Shown: positions 1-8,562 of the stretch, in pieces | Layout: each line of letters starts with the position of its first letter | Position numbering within the stretch: position 1 is the stretch's first letter | DNA from: Hoeflea_A sp965228785 | GTDB lineage: Bacteria > Pseudomonadota > Alphaproteobacteria > Rhizobiales > Rhizobiaceae | Length of the DNA: 64,000 nt | Direction of reading: 5' to 3' | Assembly (NCBI GenBank): GCA_965228785.1 | Contig: CBDDIF010000002.1 | Location: forward strand, 3,348,001 to 3,412,000 | Position numbers and translations under genes: made by a program | Notes under the pieces: model-generated | What the model saw: the letters and a program-made list of their open reading frames with translations, nothing else | What the model was told of the DNA's origin: nothing | Database searches by the model: none

Positions 1-212
1 CGCACCAATAGATGATCGACGGGGACATCCCCGAACTCGTTGATGACGACAGCGGTGTCATGGAAAGCAGGATCGTTGAGGAGTTCATTCAGCAGAGTCG
101 ACTTGCCCGAGCCTAGAAAACCGCTGAGGAGATACACCGGGATTCGGTCGGGCAAAGGCAGATGTGTCTGCTTGCCCGGCTCTACCGCCGGCTCGGGGTC
201 TACTTCTGCCAT
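1..212 (-). CDS. CobW/COG0523-family (G3E) GTPase, N-terminal part
   Basis: Only the first 70 codons are inside the window; the gene continues past the left edge. After a short polar leader the protein reads VYLLSGFLGSGKSTLLNELL, a Walker A P-loop of the G3E type, followed by VVINEFGDVPVDHLLV, which is the Switch-like stretch typical of COG0523. These proteins are metal-linked GTPases; several subfamilies act as zinc metallochaperones under zinc starvation. The ATG at 212 is the only start in frame near the leader. The metal-binding CxCC motif would lie outside the window, so the subfamily cannot be settled from protein sequence. The zinc assignment rests on the probable Zur site upstream. 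Confidence 0.85.
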   Translation of the reverse strand, partial: MAEVDPEPAVEPGKQTHLPLPDRIPVYLLSGFLGSGKSTLLNELLNDPAFHDTAVVINEFGDVPVDHLLV

Positions 213-942
213 GATGACAATCGAACAACTCGCGAGGAATGGCGATCGCTTATCCGCAGGGGTGCTTGGTTATCTCGAATGCGAACACGATCCGGGAGAA
301 AACCCTCTCCCAAATGTTATGTTATATCGTTTCGTGGCGAAATCAAGACAGAGTGCGGCAAAGGCTTTCTTGATGCCAAGAAATGAGAGAACTTCGATGG
401 AACAATCGCATGGAATAGGCAAGCGCTCTGCCGTGGGCACCAATTCCGATGCCACAGCGCGGGAGCTGGTATAGGATGACTCACCAAGTGATAGCCCCGG
501 CGGACGACATCTGCGGCGGCCGCGTAGTCGCGATCCACGAGGGTGGCTTCGCCGAGGTGGTCATCCCCTTTTGTGAATTGGCGATCCTGTGGCGAAAAGA
601 AACCTTGGACTGTCACCTTTGCGTATGACAACCGGCGTACGGGTGGCGTGCGAGCCTGATCTCCATTGAATAAATGGAGACCCACATGGATATCTACGAC
701 CTTGTCTGGAGTGCATCTTAGCAACGGGAACTTTGGCCCCCCGCCATTTCGAACCGACCATTGCTGACACAAGCAACACCAAGACGTTTTGTAGTTGGCC
801 CACAAGACTGACACGCCTGACCATCGCCATTTCGCTGCGTCGCGCGATAGGCACCGCAAGCCGAGCGGTGCTGGCCGCTACGGTAAGGACGCGCTAACAG
901 ACCTGACCAGAGCAAAGGGTGAATCGAATAGGGAGCCGTTAC
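213..942. other. 730-bp stretch without a convincing gene
   Basis: Open frames on both strands give low-complexity, Arg/Cys/His-rich translations with no family resemblance. A 50-codon frame at 476-628 (plus) has a loosely placed GGGAG upstream and could be a small protein, but nothing supports it beyond being open. A short hairpin (TCTCCATT, loop, AATGGAGA) lies near 661-679 with no T-run. The stretch carries the promoter region of the minus-strand GTPase, including the Zur-like site, and the leader of the next plus-strand gene. Confidence 0.5.
312..333. promoter_or_regulatory. Probable Zur box upstream of the COG0523 GTPase
   Basis: The 22-bp stretch begins AAATGTTATG and ends ATATCGTTTC. 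It is an imperfect inverted repeat with AAATGTTAT/ATATCGTTT arms, close to the AT-rich GTTAT-n-ATAAC palindromes known for alphaproteobacterial Zur. It lies 100 bp upstream of the minus-strand GTPase start, where such sites control zinc-responsive COG0523 genes. The match is by eye, not by a scored matrix. Confidence 0.5.
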
Positions 943-1926
943 ATGACCAATGGGCAAACGGCTGAGGCAGAAATCCTCGAAGTTATGAGGGCGGAGGCGC
1001 AGGCATTCCTGGATGGTGATTTCGAGGCCCTTGCCAGCTATTGGGTGCATGCGGATGAAACCTCGCGAATGGTTGCCTGGGCACAACTCGGCACAAAGGT
1101 ATTGCGCGGCTGGGATCAAGTTGCAGCACAAGCGAAAACCGGTTTGGAGCGCTATCCCCCGGTCGGGCAGCGCGATTTCGACGAATGCCTGAGGTGGGAC
1201 AATGTCAGCATTGTCGTCGGCACCGATATCGCCTGGGTGCTCTATGACCAGACGGGGATTTCCAAGGATGACAGTTTTCGCGTTGCCGGGCTGCAGCACG
1301 AGCTCAAAGTATTTCACCGGATCGCCGGCACATGGAAAATTGCCTGCATGGTGCTGTTGAAACCGGGATTCGAACATGTCGATATCCCCTTGATCCACAC
1401 CGACTCCGAAGGTCGGGTCATGTGGATGAACGCGACGTCGCGCGGGCGCATCGCCGATCATACGGGATTGATGATCGCCGCCGGCCGACTGCGCGCCCGA
1501 CGACGAAACTTCGATAGCAGTCTGCAAAAAGCGATTGCCCGCGTCGCCCGTGCGCTTGAGACACAGGCCAATCCGCGCTCGGAAATCTACCAATCCCGCC
1601 CAGTCAGTCTGGGCGGGAACGATTTCGGCATCCCCGAATACTGCTGGGTCTTTCCCGAAGACGGCCGAATCCTCATCTCATTCGACGACCATATTCGGAC
1701 CGACAAACGGCTCGACCTGGCGGAAGCTATATATTCACTTTCGCCTGCCCAATGCCGCCTTGCAAGACTGCTCATCGGCGGGAACGATCTTGCGGCCGCG
1801 GCAGCCAGCCTCGGCGTGAGTATCAACACGGTGCGAACGCAACTTCAACGTATGTTCGTCAAGACGGGCGTGCGCAAATTGCCTTCTCTTGTCCGGGTGC
1901 TGCTGAGTGTCGAAGCGCCTTCCTGA
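943..1926 (+). CDS. SnoaL/NTF2-like domain fused to a LuxR-type helix-turn-helix
   Basis: About 327 residues. Residues 10-150 look like a SnoaL/NTF2-like fold (AEAQAFLDGDFEALASYWVH at the front, then FHRIAGTWKIACMVLL). The C-terminal 65 residues carry a LuxR/GerE helix-turn-helix: LSPAQCRLARLLIGGNDLAA, then SLGVSINTVRTQLQRMFVKT. It is likely a transcriptional regulator whose N-terminal cone binds a small ligand; the ligand is unknown. I chose ATG 943 over the upstream GTG at 919 because GGGAG lies nine bases before it. It converges with an alpha/beta hydrolase, with a 57-bp gap. Function of the pair is not evident. Confidence 0.7.
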   Translation: MTNGQTAEAEILEVMRAEAQAFLDGDFEALASYWVHADETSRMVAWAQLGTKVLRGWDQVAAQAKTGLERYPPVGQRDFDECLRWDNVSIVVGTDIAWVLYDQTGISKDDSFRVAGLQHELKVFHRIAGTWKIACMVLLKPGFEHVDIPLIHTDSEGRVMWMNATSRGRIADHTGLMIAAGRLRARRRNFDSSLQKAIARVARALETQANPRSEIYQSRPVSLGGNDFGIPEYCWVFPEDGRILISFDDHIRTDKRLDLAEAIYSLSPAQCRLARLLIGGNDLAAAAASLGVSINTVRTQLQRMFVKTGVRKLPSLVRVLLSVEAPS

Positions 1927-1983
1927 TCCCAGGGAGACGTTGAGCCGATGTAAAAACGCCGCATAATCCGGGCAGCTCTCGGT

Positions 1984-2808
1984 TCAGTGGTGATTTACAA
2001 AGTCCAGGACAGCTCGGCAGAATTCTCTCGGCTTCTGGACGGGCAGCAAATGCCGGGCGCCTTCGATCACATTCAATTTGCTTGATGGGATCAGCGCGTG
2101 CGCGGCGCGAGCGGCAATATTGTAAAAGGAGCGGCTTTGGCTGCCCAATGCGATCGTCACGGGAAGTTTCAAACCCTGTAGATCTCCGGCTTCAACAGGT
2201 GGTGGCGGAGGTCCGGCAAAGAGCAGCGGCAACATCCGCGCATTCTCTGTCATCACATTCCGAATGTCGGCCGAGAGCTCTAGAAACGCGCCGGCTTGCG
2301 CGTTCACGCCATCCATGAATTGCCTTACCGTTCCTTCAAGATCGCCCGTCTCGGCCAAAATCCGAGCTTGCTCGCTCATGGCAATGCGGTCCTGAACGGC
2401 CGCCTGGAGTTTTTCCTTGTCGGCAACAAATGTTGCCAGCGCAGGCTCGTAAAGAAACATGCGCTTGACGAGCAATGGATGCTGCACGGCCATCGTCAGG
2501 CAAACTCCAGCACCAAAAGACCATCCGACAAGCGTCACTGGCTCGAGTCTCAGGTTACGGATAAATCCGGCGAGATCTTCCGCATGGACCTGCATGCTGA
2601 AACCCTCTCCATTGTCGGACCATGCATCCGTGCCGAAGTAACGCTGGGTCAGATTGATCATCCGGCAATGCGGAGCAATGAACGCACGGTGCGCATTCCA
2701 TATCCGAAGGTCCGCGTTCGAACCGTGAACGAAGAGGACGGTCTCTCCCTCCCCGTCCTGCAAGTAGGAAAGCTCAACAGAATTGACCGAGGCTTTTGCC
2801 AATTTCAT
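1984..2808 (-). CDS. Alpha/beta hydrolase
   Basis: About 274 residues with the features of the alpha/beta hydrolase fold: the oxyanion stretch TVLFVHGSNADLRIW, the nucleophile elbow VGWSFGAGVC (Ser in GxSxG), and a late His in IEGARHLLPVQKP. The acid lies near the IALGSQSRSF region but is not obvious. The substrate cannot be told. I prefer ATG 2808; a frame extension to a TTG at 2865 exists but has no better ribosome site. It lies 78 bp downstream of the cyclase-hydrolase gene on the same strand, so the two may be one operon, and both carry the same fold. Confidence 0.75.
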   Translation of the reverse strand: MKLAKASVNSVELSYLQDGEGETVLFVHGSNADLRIWNAHRAFIAPHCRMINLTQRYFGTDAWSDNGEGFSMQVHAEDLAGFIRNLRLEPVTLVGWSFGAGVCLTMAVQHPLLVKRMFLYEPALATFVADKEKLQAAVQDRIAMSEQARILAETGDLEGTVRQFMDGVNAQAGAFLELSADIRNVMTENARMLPLLFAGPPPPPVEAGDLQGLKLPVTIALGSQSRSFYNIAARAAHALIPSSKLNVIEGARHLLPVQKPREFCRAVLDFVNHH

Positions 2809-2886
2809 TTTGTAGCCGGCCCTTATCGGAACAATTTCGATCGGTTCCCACAACACCGATCTCAACAGAGGGAATTGCGGACTATC

Positions 2887-4281
2887 TCAGCTGTGTTCGG
2901 CCAAAAAGGCCAAAGCGTCCCGCTCGTATCGGGGCCACTCCGGGTCGTTGTCCGGGATGGTGTGGTTCGAGCTGTCGTATGCAATGAATTTCGCTTTGGG
3001 CAGAGACTTTGCGAACAGTTGTCCCTGCTCCACCGGTTGCATCCTGTCCCCGGACGCGTGACACACGAGACAGGGCGCCTCGACTTTTGACAATATGGGC
3101 CGAATATCGATGTTATCTATGACGCCGCGATATCGCCCCATGTTTTCGGGCGAGATCATATTGCGCATGTCCTCCGCGTATTGTAGCCGGGCTTCCTGGC
3201 TTGCGCCCGGCACAATGATTTGTGCCATCAAATCGCGCAGGGAAGGATGATCGTCGTCCCAACCGGCGGTCATCATTTGTTTCATGGCGTTCGCTCGTTC
3301 CACATCCTTCGGTGAGGTCCTGTTTGCACGACCTACCGGGAACCCGCCGATCATGACGATAGCGGAGACCCGTTCTGGCCGACGCGCCGCAAAAGCGGCG
3401 GCCACCGCAGACCCTTGCGAGATTGCGAGGATCGGTGCGCGCTTGAGCCCTGCTGCATTGAACACCGTCTCCAGATCATCAACGAACCGCTCAAACGTGC
3501 AGTTCTCAGCATCCCAGTCGGAGAGACCGTTGAGCCGAGCATCAAACCGGATCAGCCGATGATGGTGTGCAATGGATGTGCAGATTGGCGCCACGCCAGG
3601 ATTGCGCCAGTCCAGTTCCAGGTGTCCAACCCAGCTTGGTGCCTTGACGACCGGAGACCCTGTCCCAACCGCGCTCCAGGCAAGACTGATGCCGTCATCA
3701 GTCTGGCAATATCGAATCTCCTGTGACTTGGCGAAATCGGCACGCGATATTGCCGCACTCTCATCGGTGAAATTGATCGACAGCACCTCAATCGGTTGTG
3801 CAATGCCTTTGAAGGTGTGCAGCCCTTCCCGGTGCAATTGGTTGGCATAGTCGGATCCAGCTAGGTCACAGAGAACCTTGGATACCAGCACGCCACCGGG
3901 TTCCGCGGCCGCCTGGAGCCGGGCAGCGATGTTGACCCCGTCACCGAAGATGTCGTCACCCTCCATGGTAACGTCCCCGACATGCAGGCCTGCTCGAAGC
4001 TGAATGCGTTCTGGCACCACATATGGATGATCCGGCTCTCTCAAGCGGGTCTGGATCGCGATTGCTGCGCCAAGCGCTTGCCCAGCGGACGGAAATTCAA
4101 CCAATGCACCGTCGCCCAAAAGTTTGACCACCCGACCATCGCTCTGTTCAACAATGGGTGTCACCAAATCGCGGTACAACGTGTTCAGTGTCCTGAGCAG
4201 CGGTTTGGACCCGCTTTGCATCATCCGGCTGTACCCGACAACGTCGAGAGACAGGATTGCAGCAAGGCGAAGTCGGCTCAT
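2887..4281 (-). CDS. Class III adenylate/guanylate cyclase domain fused to an alpha/beta hydrolase
   Basis: 464 residues in two parts. Residues 1-165 are a class III cyclase catalytic domain: first metal Asp in ILSLDVVGYSRMM, second in KLLGDGALVEFPS, and the GDGVNIAARLQAAAEPGG signature. Residues 190-460 are an alpha/beta hydrolase with nucleophile ILAISQGSAVAAAF, acid in CHASGDRMQPVEQG and His in DSSNHTIPDND. Both active sites look complete. There is no membrane segment, so the protein is likely cytosolic. Such fusions recur in rhizobia and relatives; the hydrolase may sense or make a ligand that sets cyclase activity, but this is inference. Confidence 0.85.
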   Translation of the reverse strand: MSRLRLAAILSLDVVGYSRMMQSGSKPLLRTLNTLYRDLVTPIVEQSDGRVVKLLGDGALVEFPSAGQALGAAIAIQTRLREPDHPYVVPERIQLRAGLHVGDVTMEGDDIFGDGVNIAARLQAAAEPGGVLVSKVLCDLAGSDYANQLHREGLHTFKGIAQPIEVLSINFTDESAAISRADFAKSQEIRYCQTDDGISLAWSAVGTGSPVVKAPSWVGHLELDWRNPGVAPICTSIAHHHRLIRFDARLNGLSDWDAENCTFERFVDDLETVFNAAGLKRAPILAISQGSAVAAAFAARRPERVSAIVMIGGFPVGRANRTSPKDVERANAMKQMMTAGWDDDHPSLRDLMAQIIVPGASQEARLQYAEDMRNMISPENMGRYRGVIDNIDIRPILSKVEAPCLVCHASGDRMQPVEQGQLFAKSLPKAKFIAYDSSNHTIPDNDPEWPRYERDALAFLAEHS

Positions 4282-4448
4282 GGTCGCTTCCGGGAGATTA
4301 TTGCGAGGAAGATAGCAAATTCACAGGACGAAAAAACCCGAGTCTAAGCCATTATTTGTGCAGGTGTTCGCGAGATATGGCCTTCCGTCAGAAGAGGATC
4401 CCTCGCAAAAACCGGTTATGCCCGGTCCGAATTACGGTATTGTCGCAC

Positions 4449-5807
4449 TCAGCCAGCCACCTCCAAAATTGCCTCTTCAACAATCCCCAGAGCCGTCTCC
4501 AGGTCCACCTCGGAAATCACCAACGGCGGAGAGAGCGTCAGAACGCAGCCCTGTGAAATCTTGAAGCTCAGGCCAGCCTCGAGGCAGCGATAGTAGATCG
4601 TTTCTGCCAGGTCGTTGCCAGGCTCTTTTGACTGCCGGTCCTCGACGATCTCCACGCCGAACATCAGGCCTCGGCCGCGAATGTCTCCGACGATCGGGCA
4701 GCTTGCGAGCCGGTCGCGCAGCTGGTCCATGGCGGCTGATCCGAGGCGTTGCGAGCGTTCGACGAGCCCCTCCTCCTCGATGATCTCCAGCGTTGTCAGG
4801 GCTGCGCGGGCGGTCACCGGGTTCTTTTCGTGGGTGTAGTGGCCGATGGCGAAGTCGCCGCAGACGTCGAGATCGTTGCGCGCGATACAAGCCGCGATCG
4901 GCAGGATGCCGCCGCCCAGCGCCTTGCCGAGGGTGACGATGTCGGGAACGACGCCGTCATGTTCGAAAGCAAACATGCGGCCGGTCTTGCCCAGGCCGGT
5001 GGGAATTTCGTCCATGATCAGCAATGCGCCGTGCCGGTTGCAGGCTTCGCGCACCGATTGCCAGTAGCCCGGCGGCGGAACATAGGGCACGGCCCGCATG
5101 GGTTCGGCGATCACTGCGGCCACATCGCCTTCCCGTTGCAGGACGTAGTCCACCATGTTGGCGCAGGCCAGGCCGCAGACCTCGGGGCCGGCATGGTTGT
5201 AGGGACAGCGGTAACAGGCGAAGGGCGCAACGTGTTCCGTGCCGGGTAGCAACGGTCCGGCGATGTGCGAACGGAAGGTCGCCTCGCCGCCGACGCTTGC
5301 AGCTCCCAGGCCAGCGCCGTGGAAGGCATCCCAGAAGGAAACCGTCTTGAACCGGCCGGTGGCGGCTCGGGCAATCTTGAGCGCCACCTCGTTGGCGTCG
5401 GAACCGCCCGTGGTGAACAGCACCTTGTTGAGGTCACCGGGCGCGATGGCGCCGAGTTTTTCAGCAAGCGCCACCGCCGGCTCGTTGGTGAAACGCCGTG
5501 GTGCGAAGGGCAGATCGTCCAGTTGCTCTTTGATCGCCGCCACCAGGCGCGGGTGGCCATAGCCCAGGTGATGAACCGAATTGCCATGGAAATCCATGAA
5601 GCGACGACCGTCGAGGTCCTCGATCCAGATGCCTTCCGCCTTGGCGATGGTCGATACGCAGGGGCTGGACAGGCTCTGGTGCAGGAATGCCTTGGCGTCG
5701 CGTTGAAGAAGCGGCGCCGAACGCGCACCGGCGTTGTCCGCCTGCCACCGGGCGCGGGCCGCGGAGGTGTTCGATTCCCCCTCGGTGTGGGTGATCTGGC
5801 GCTTCAT
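4449..5807 (-). CDS. pbfA: Class III aminotransferase-fold PLP enzyme, probable (R)-1-hydroxy-2-aminoethylphosphonate ammonia-lyase
   Basis: 452 residues, PLP fold type I class III. Visible are the cofactor-binding TTGGSDANEVALKIAR, the Asp in LLIMDEIPTGLGKTG and the Schiff-base Lys in VTLGKALGGG, followed by GHYTHEKNPVTARAAL. Relatives next to phnWAY genes were shown to be PbfA, which eliminates ammonia from (R)-1-hydroxy-AEP to give phosphonoacetaldehyde, the substrate of PhnY. Here it follows phnY by 7 bp, with AGGCGG just before the ATG inside the phnY tail, so it is the last gene of the operon. By sequence alone it could be an ordinary omega-transaminase; the context is what makes PbfA likely. 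Confidence 0.75.
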   Translation of the reverse strand: MKRQITHTEGESNTSAARARWQADNAGARSAPLLQRDAKAFLHQSLSSPCVSTIAKAEGIWIEDLDGRRFMDFHGNSVHHLGYGHPRLVAAIKEQLDDLPFAPRRFTNEPAVALAEKLGAIAPGDLNKVLFTTGGSDANEVALKIARAATGRFKTVSFWDAFHGAGLGAASVGGEATFRSHIAGPLLPGTEHVAPFACYRCPYNHAGPEVCGLACANMVDYVLQREGDVAAVIAEPMRAVPYVPPPGYWQSVREACNRHGALLIMDEIPTGLGKTGRMFAFEHDGVVPDIVTLGKALGGGILPIAACIARNDLDVCGDFAIGHYTHEKNPVTARAALTTLEIIEEEGLVERSQRLGSAAMDQLRDRLASCPIVGDIRGRGLMFGVEIVEDRQSKEPGNDLAETIYYRCLEAGLSFKISQGCVLTLSPPLVISEVDLETALGIVEEAILEVAG

Positions 5808-5814
5808 CCGCCTG

Positions 5815-7266
5815 CTATCGTGGCCAGGGCAGCGAATAGGTCTTAACGTTGGTGAAGAATTTCATTGCTTCCAGAACCCCTTCCTTGACCGCGTTGCCGC
5901 TGTCCTTGATGCCGCCGAAGGGCGACATTTCGATACGGTAGCCCGGCTGCTCCCAGATATTGCAGGTGCCGACGTCGAGACCATCAATATAGGCAATGGC
6001 GCGCCGCAGATCGTTGGTGCAGACACCCGACGAGAGGCCGAACTCAGTGCTGTTGGAGATCGCCATGACCTCCTCGTCATTGTCCGGAACGCGGACGATG
6101 GGCACGATCGGGCCAAAGGTTTCTTCCATGACGAGTTCGCTATCATGCGGCACCTTGTCGACAACGATGGGTGGCAGAAGCGCGCCCTGACGACCGGGAT
6201 GATAGAGGATTTCCGCGCCCTTTGCCGCAGCATTGTGGACCCGGTTCTCGAACGTCTCGGCGGCCTGGGCGTGGATAACACAGCCAAGCTGCGTGTCCGG
6301 ATCCATCGGATCGCCGAAGCGAATGGCTTTGGCCTTTTCCAGAACCAGCGGCACGAACCGGTCGGCAACCGATTCCTGCACCAGGATGCGTTTGACCGCG
6401 GTGCACCGCTGACCTGAATTGCCGGTGGCGCCGGCAACGGCAATGGTCGCAGCCTTGTCGAGGTCTGCGTCGTCGAGATCGTTGAGGATGATCAGCGGGT
6501 CGTTGCCGCCCAGTTCCAGCGCCGCGCGCTTGTAGCCGGCTTTGTCGGCAATCATCTTGCCGACCGGCACACCGCCGGTGAAGGTGATGATGTCGATATT
6601 GTCGTTGACGATCATCTCCTCGCCGATGTCGCCCGGCCAGCCCGTTACCACCTGGAACATCTCCGGCGGCAGACCGGCTTCGTAAAGAATGTCGGCCAGT
6701 GAAAGGGCTGTCAGCGGCGTCAGTTCCGTCGGCTTGCAGACCACGCAGTTGTTGGTGGCGACCGCCGGGGCGATCTTGTGGGCGACCATGTTGAGCGGAT
6801 GGTTGAACGGCGTGATCGCCGAGATCGCCCGCACCGGCTCGCGCTTGGTATAGATCTTGCGATCCTTGCCCTGGGGCGTCAGATCGCAGGAAAACACCTG
6901 GCCGTCGTCGAGAATTGCCATTTGCCCGGCCAATGTGAAAACATCATAGGAGCGGCCGGTCTCGTATAGCGCGTGCTGCTGGCAGATGCCGAGTTCCAGC
7001 GTCAGCCAGTGCGCCAGCTGCTCACGCCGCTCGCGGATCAGTTCGGCGGCGCGAAACAGAATCTGCTGACGTTCGTAGCGGGTCAGTTTCGGCTTGTAGG
7101 CGGCGGCAATTTCGAAGGCACGGGCGGCATGTTCGGCCTGGCCTGCCGGCACCGTACCGATCACCTCGTCGGTGTATGGATATCGCACTTCGACCACGTC
7201 ATCGGTGAAGACGGTCTCGCCGCCGATGCGCATACCCTCGCGTCTGATGTCAGGTTTTTCGTTCAT
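5815..7266 (-). CDS. phnY: Phosphonoacetaldehyde dehydrogenase
   Basis: About 483 residues, aldehyde dehydrogenase superfamily. Motifs: AITPFNHPLNMVAHKIAPA for NAD binding, the general base Glu in ALELGGNDPLIIL and the catalytic Cys in TGNSGQRCTAVKR. It oxidises phosphonoacetaldehyde to phosphonoacetate with NAD. Identity comes from its place between phnA and the aminotransferase-fold gene in an AEP operon. I chose ATG 7266, preceded by GGAAAGAG; an extension to 7320 would overlap phnA by 38 bases. The gap to phnA is 16 bp. Confidence 0.9.
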   Translation of the reverse strand: MNEKPDIRREGMRIGGETVFTDDVVEVRYPYTDEVIGTVPAGQAEHAARAFEIAAAYKPKLTRYERQQILFRAAELIRERREQLAHWLTLELGICQQHALYETGRSYDVFTLAGQMAILDDGQVFSCDLTPQGKDRKIYTKREPVRAISAITPFNHPLNMVAHKIAPAVATNNCVVCKPTELTPLTALSLADILYEAGLPPEMFQVVTGWPGDIGEEMIVNDNIDIITFTGGVPVGKMIADKAGYKRAALELGGNDPLIILNDLDDADLDKAATIAVAGATGNSGQRCTAVKRILVQESVADRFVPLVLEKAKAIRFGDPMDPDTQLGCVIHAQAAETFENRVHNAAAKGAEILYHPGRQGALLPPIVVDKVPHDSELVMEETFGPIVPIVRVPDNDEEVMAISNSTEFGLSSGVCTNDLRRAIAYIDGLDVGTCNIWEQPGYRIEMSPFGGIKDSGNAVKEGVLEAMKFFTNVKTYSLPWPR

Positions 7267-7282
7267 ATCTGGCTCTTTCCGG

Positions 7283-8527
7283 TCAAAGGGCCGCCGCTTT
7301 GGTGGCGTAATAGAAGGCATCGAAATTGCGCAGCTCGGGCTTCCCGGGCAGGTCGATCACACGGTTGACGATAAACGGAACCGTCTGTTCGGTCAGACCG
7401 CCATGGCTGCGCAGAGGCTCGTTCAGAGCCGCCAGGTCGTGACGGTCCTCGGAGGTGCCGACGGTGACGTTCTCGCCGGAGACGATGACGATGTCGCCAA
7501 TGCGGTCGGCCGGCAGTTCATAGGTTTCGACTGCCTCTTGCCGGGTCAGCACATGGGTGATGCCGTCGGTGGCAAGCAACCGGGCAACGATGTCGGCGAC
7601 ATCCGCATCGTCCGGCAGATAGGCCGTGGCGAAGGAGCCGAGCGCGCCGTGATGCACGACATAAGGGTCGGTGATCGGCAGGATGACCCGGGCGCGTCCC
7701 TCACCCAGCCATTCGTCCATCAGGTCCTGCAGATAGACAACCGCCGGCGATCCGTCGGCCAGGTGTTTCGGCTTCATGCCGTGGTCGGCGGTGACAACGA
7801 TCGCCGCGCCCATGGCATGGAGTTCAGCCAGGTACTTGTCGAACATGGCATAGAAAGACTTCGCTTCGGGCTGTTCGGGCGCATGTTTGTGCTGAATGTA
7901 GTCGGTCGTCGTCAGATACATGACGTCCGGCTTCCATTCGCGCAGCAGCTTGACCCCGGCGGCGAAAACGAATTCCGACAGGTCGGCCGAATAGACCTCC
8001 GGCTGCGGCATGCCCAGCCAGGCGCTGGCGTTGTCGATGCCGTGCTCTTGCGCGGTAGAGGATGTCGATCTTTCGGCTGAAAAGCATCGTGCGCGGTCTT
8101 CATCGAAGCGCAACCCTGCGCCCAGCAGCGCGCGAAGCTTGTCCTTCGCGGTGACGATGGCGACTTTCGCACCGGCATCATAGAACTGCTTGAAGACGGT
8201 CGGCGCGCGCAGAAAGCGCACGTCGTTCATCATCACTTCTTCGCCGGTTTCCGGGTCGTATAGGAAGTTACCGCAAATGCCGTGAACGACTGGCGGGCGT
8301 CCGGTTGCAATCGACAGGTTGTTGGGGTTGGTGAAGGATGGAATCACTGAGTCCGCCAGTCGGTCAGTGCCTTCCTTCCGCATCCTTTCGAGCGTCGGCA
8401 TCAGGCCATCGGCGATCGCCGCGTCCAGATAGGCCGGTTCGCAGCCATCCAGGCAGATGGCGATGGCCGGAACCTTCGGCGCGGCATAGTCGCGTCCGTT
8501 TGCCTCGACCGCAGTGGTTATTGTCAT
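7283..8527 (-). CDS. phnA: Phosphonoacetate hydrolase
   Basis: 414 residues, alkaline phosphatase superfamily. The two-zinc site is readable: Asp27 in ICLDGCEPAY, nucleophile Thr66 in IPSFTNPNNLSIATG, Asp and His in TTTDYIQHKHAP, Asp-His in TADHGMKP, and a late His in RSHGGLTEQTVP. It cleaves the C-P bond of phosphonoacetate to acetate and phosphate, the last step of the PhnWAY route. AAGGAA stands before the ATG. It lies 35 bp downstream of phnW and upstream of phnY on the same strand. Confidence 0.93.
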   Translation of the reverse strand: MTITTAVEANGRDYAAPKVPAIAICLDGCEPAYLDAAIADGLMPTLERMRKEGTDRLADSVIPSFTNPNNLSIATGRPPVVHGICGNFLYDPETGEEVMMNDVRFLRAPTVFKQFYDAGAKVAIVTAKDKLRALLGAGLRFDEDRARCFSAERSTSSTAQEHGIDNASAWLGMPQPEVYSADLSEFVFAAGVKLLREWKPDVMYLTTTDYIQHKHAPEQPEAKSFYAMFDKYLAELHAMGAAIVVTADHGMKPKHLADGSPAVVYLQDLMDEWLGEGRARVILPITDPYVVHHGALGSFATAYLPDDADVADIVARLLATDGITHVLTRQEAVETYELPADRIGDIVIVSGENVTVGTSEDRHDLAALNEPLRSHGGLTEQTVPFIVNRVIDLPGKPELRNFDAFYYATKAAAL

Positions 8528-8562
8528 ATTCTTGTTGTTCCTTTTTCAGGGTCTGAAGACAC

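Noticed and set aside
661..679. Hairpin TCTCCATT/AATGGAGA as a terminator
   Set aside because: There is no T-run and no gene ending there on either strand.
317..859. 180-codon open frame on the minus strand
   Set aside because: Low-complexity, Cys/Trp/His-rich translation, no ribosome site and no relatives that I recognise.
718..1593. 291-codon open frame on the minus strand
   Set aside because: It overlaps the SnoaL-LuxR gene, which has a readable helix-turn-helix and ribosome site on the plus strand.
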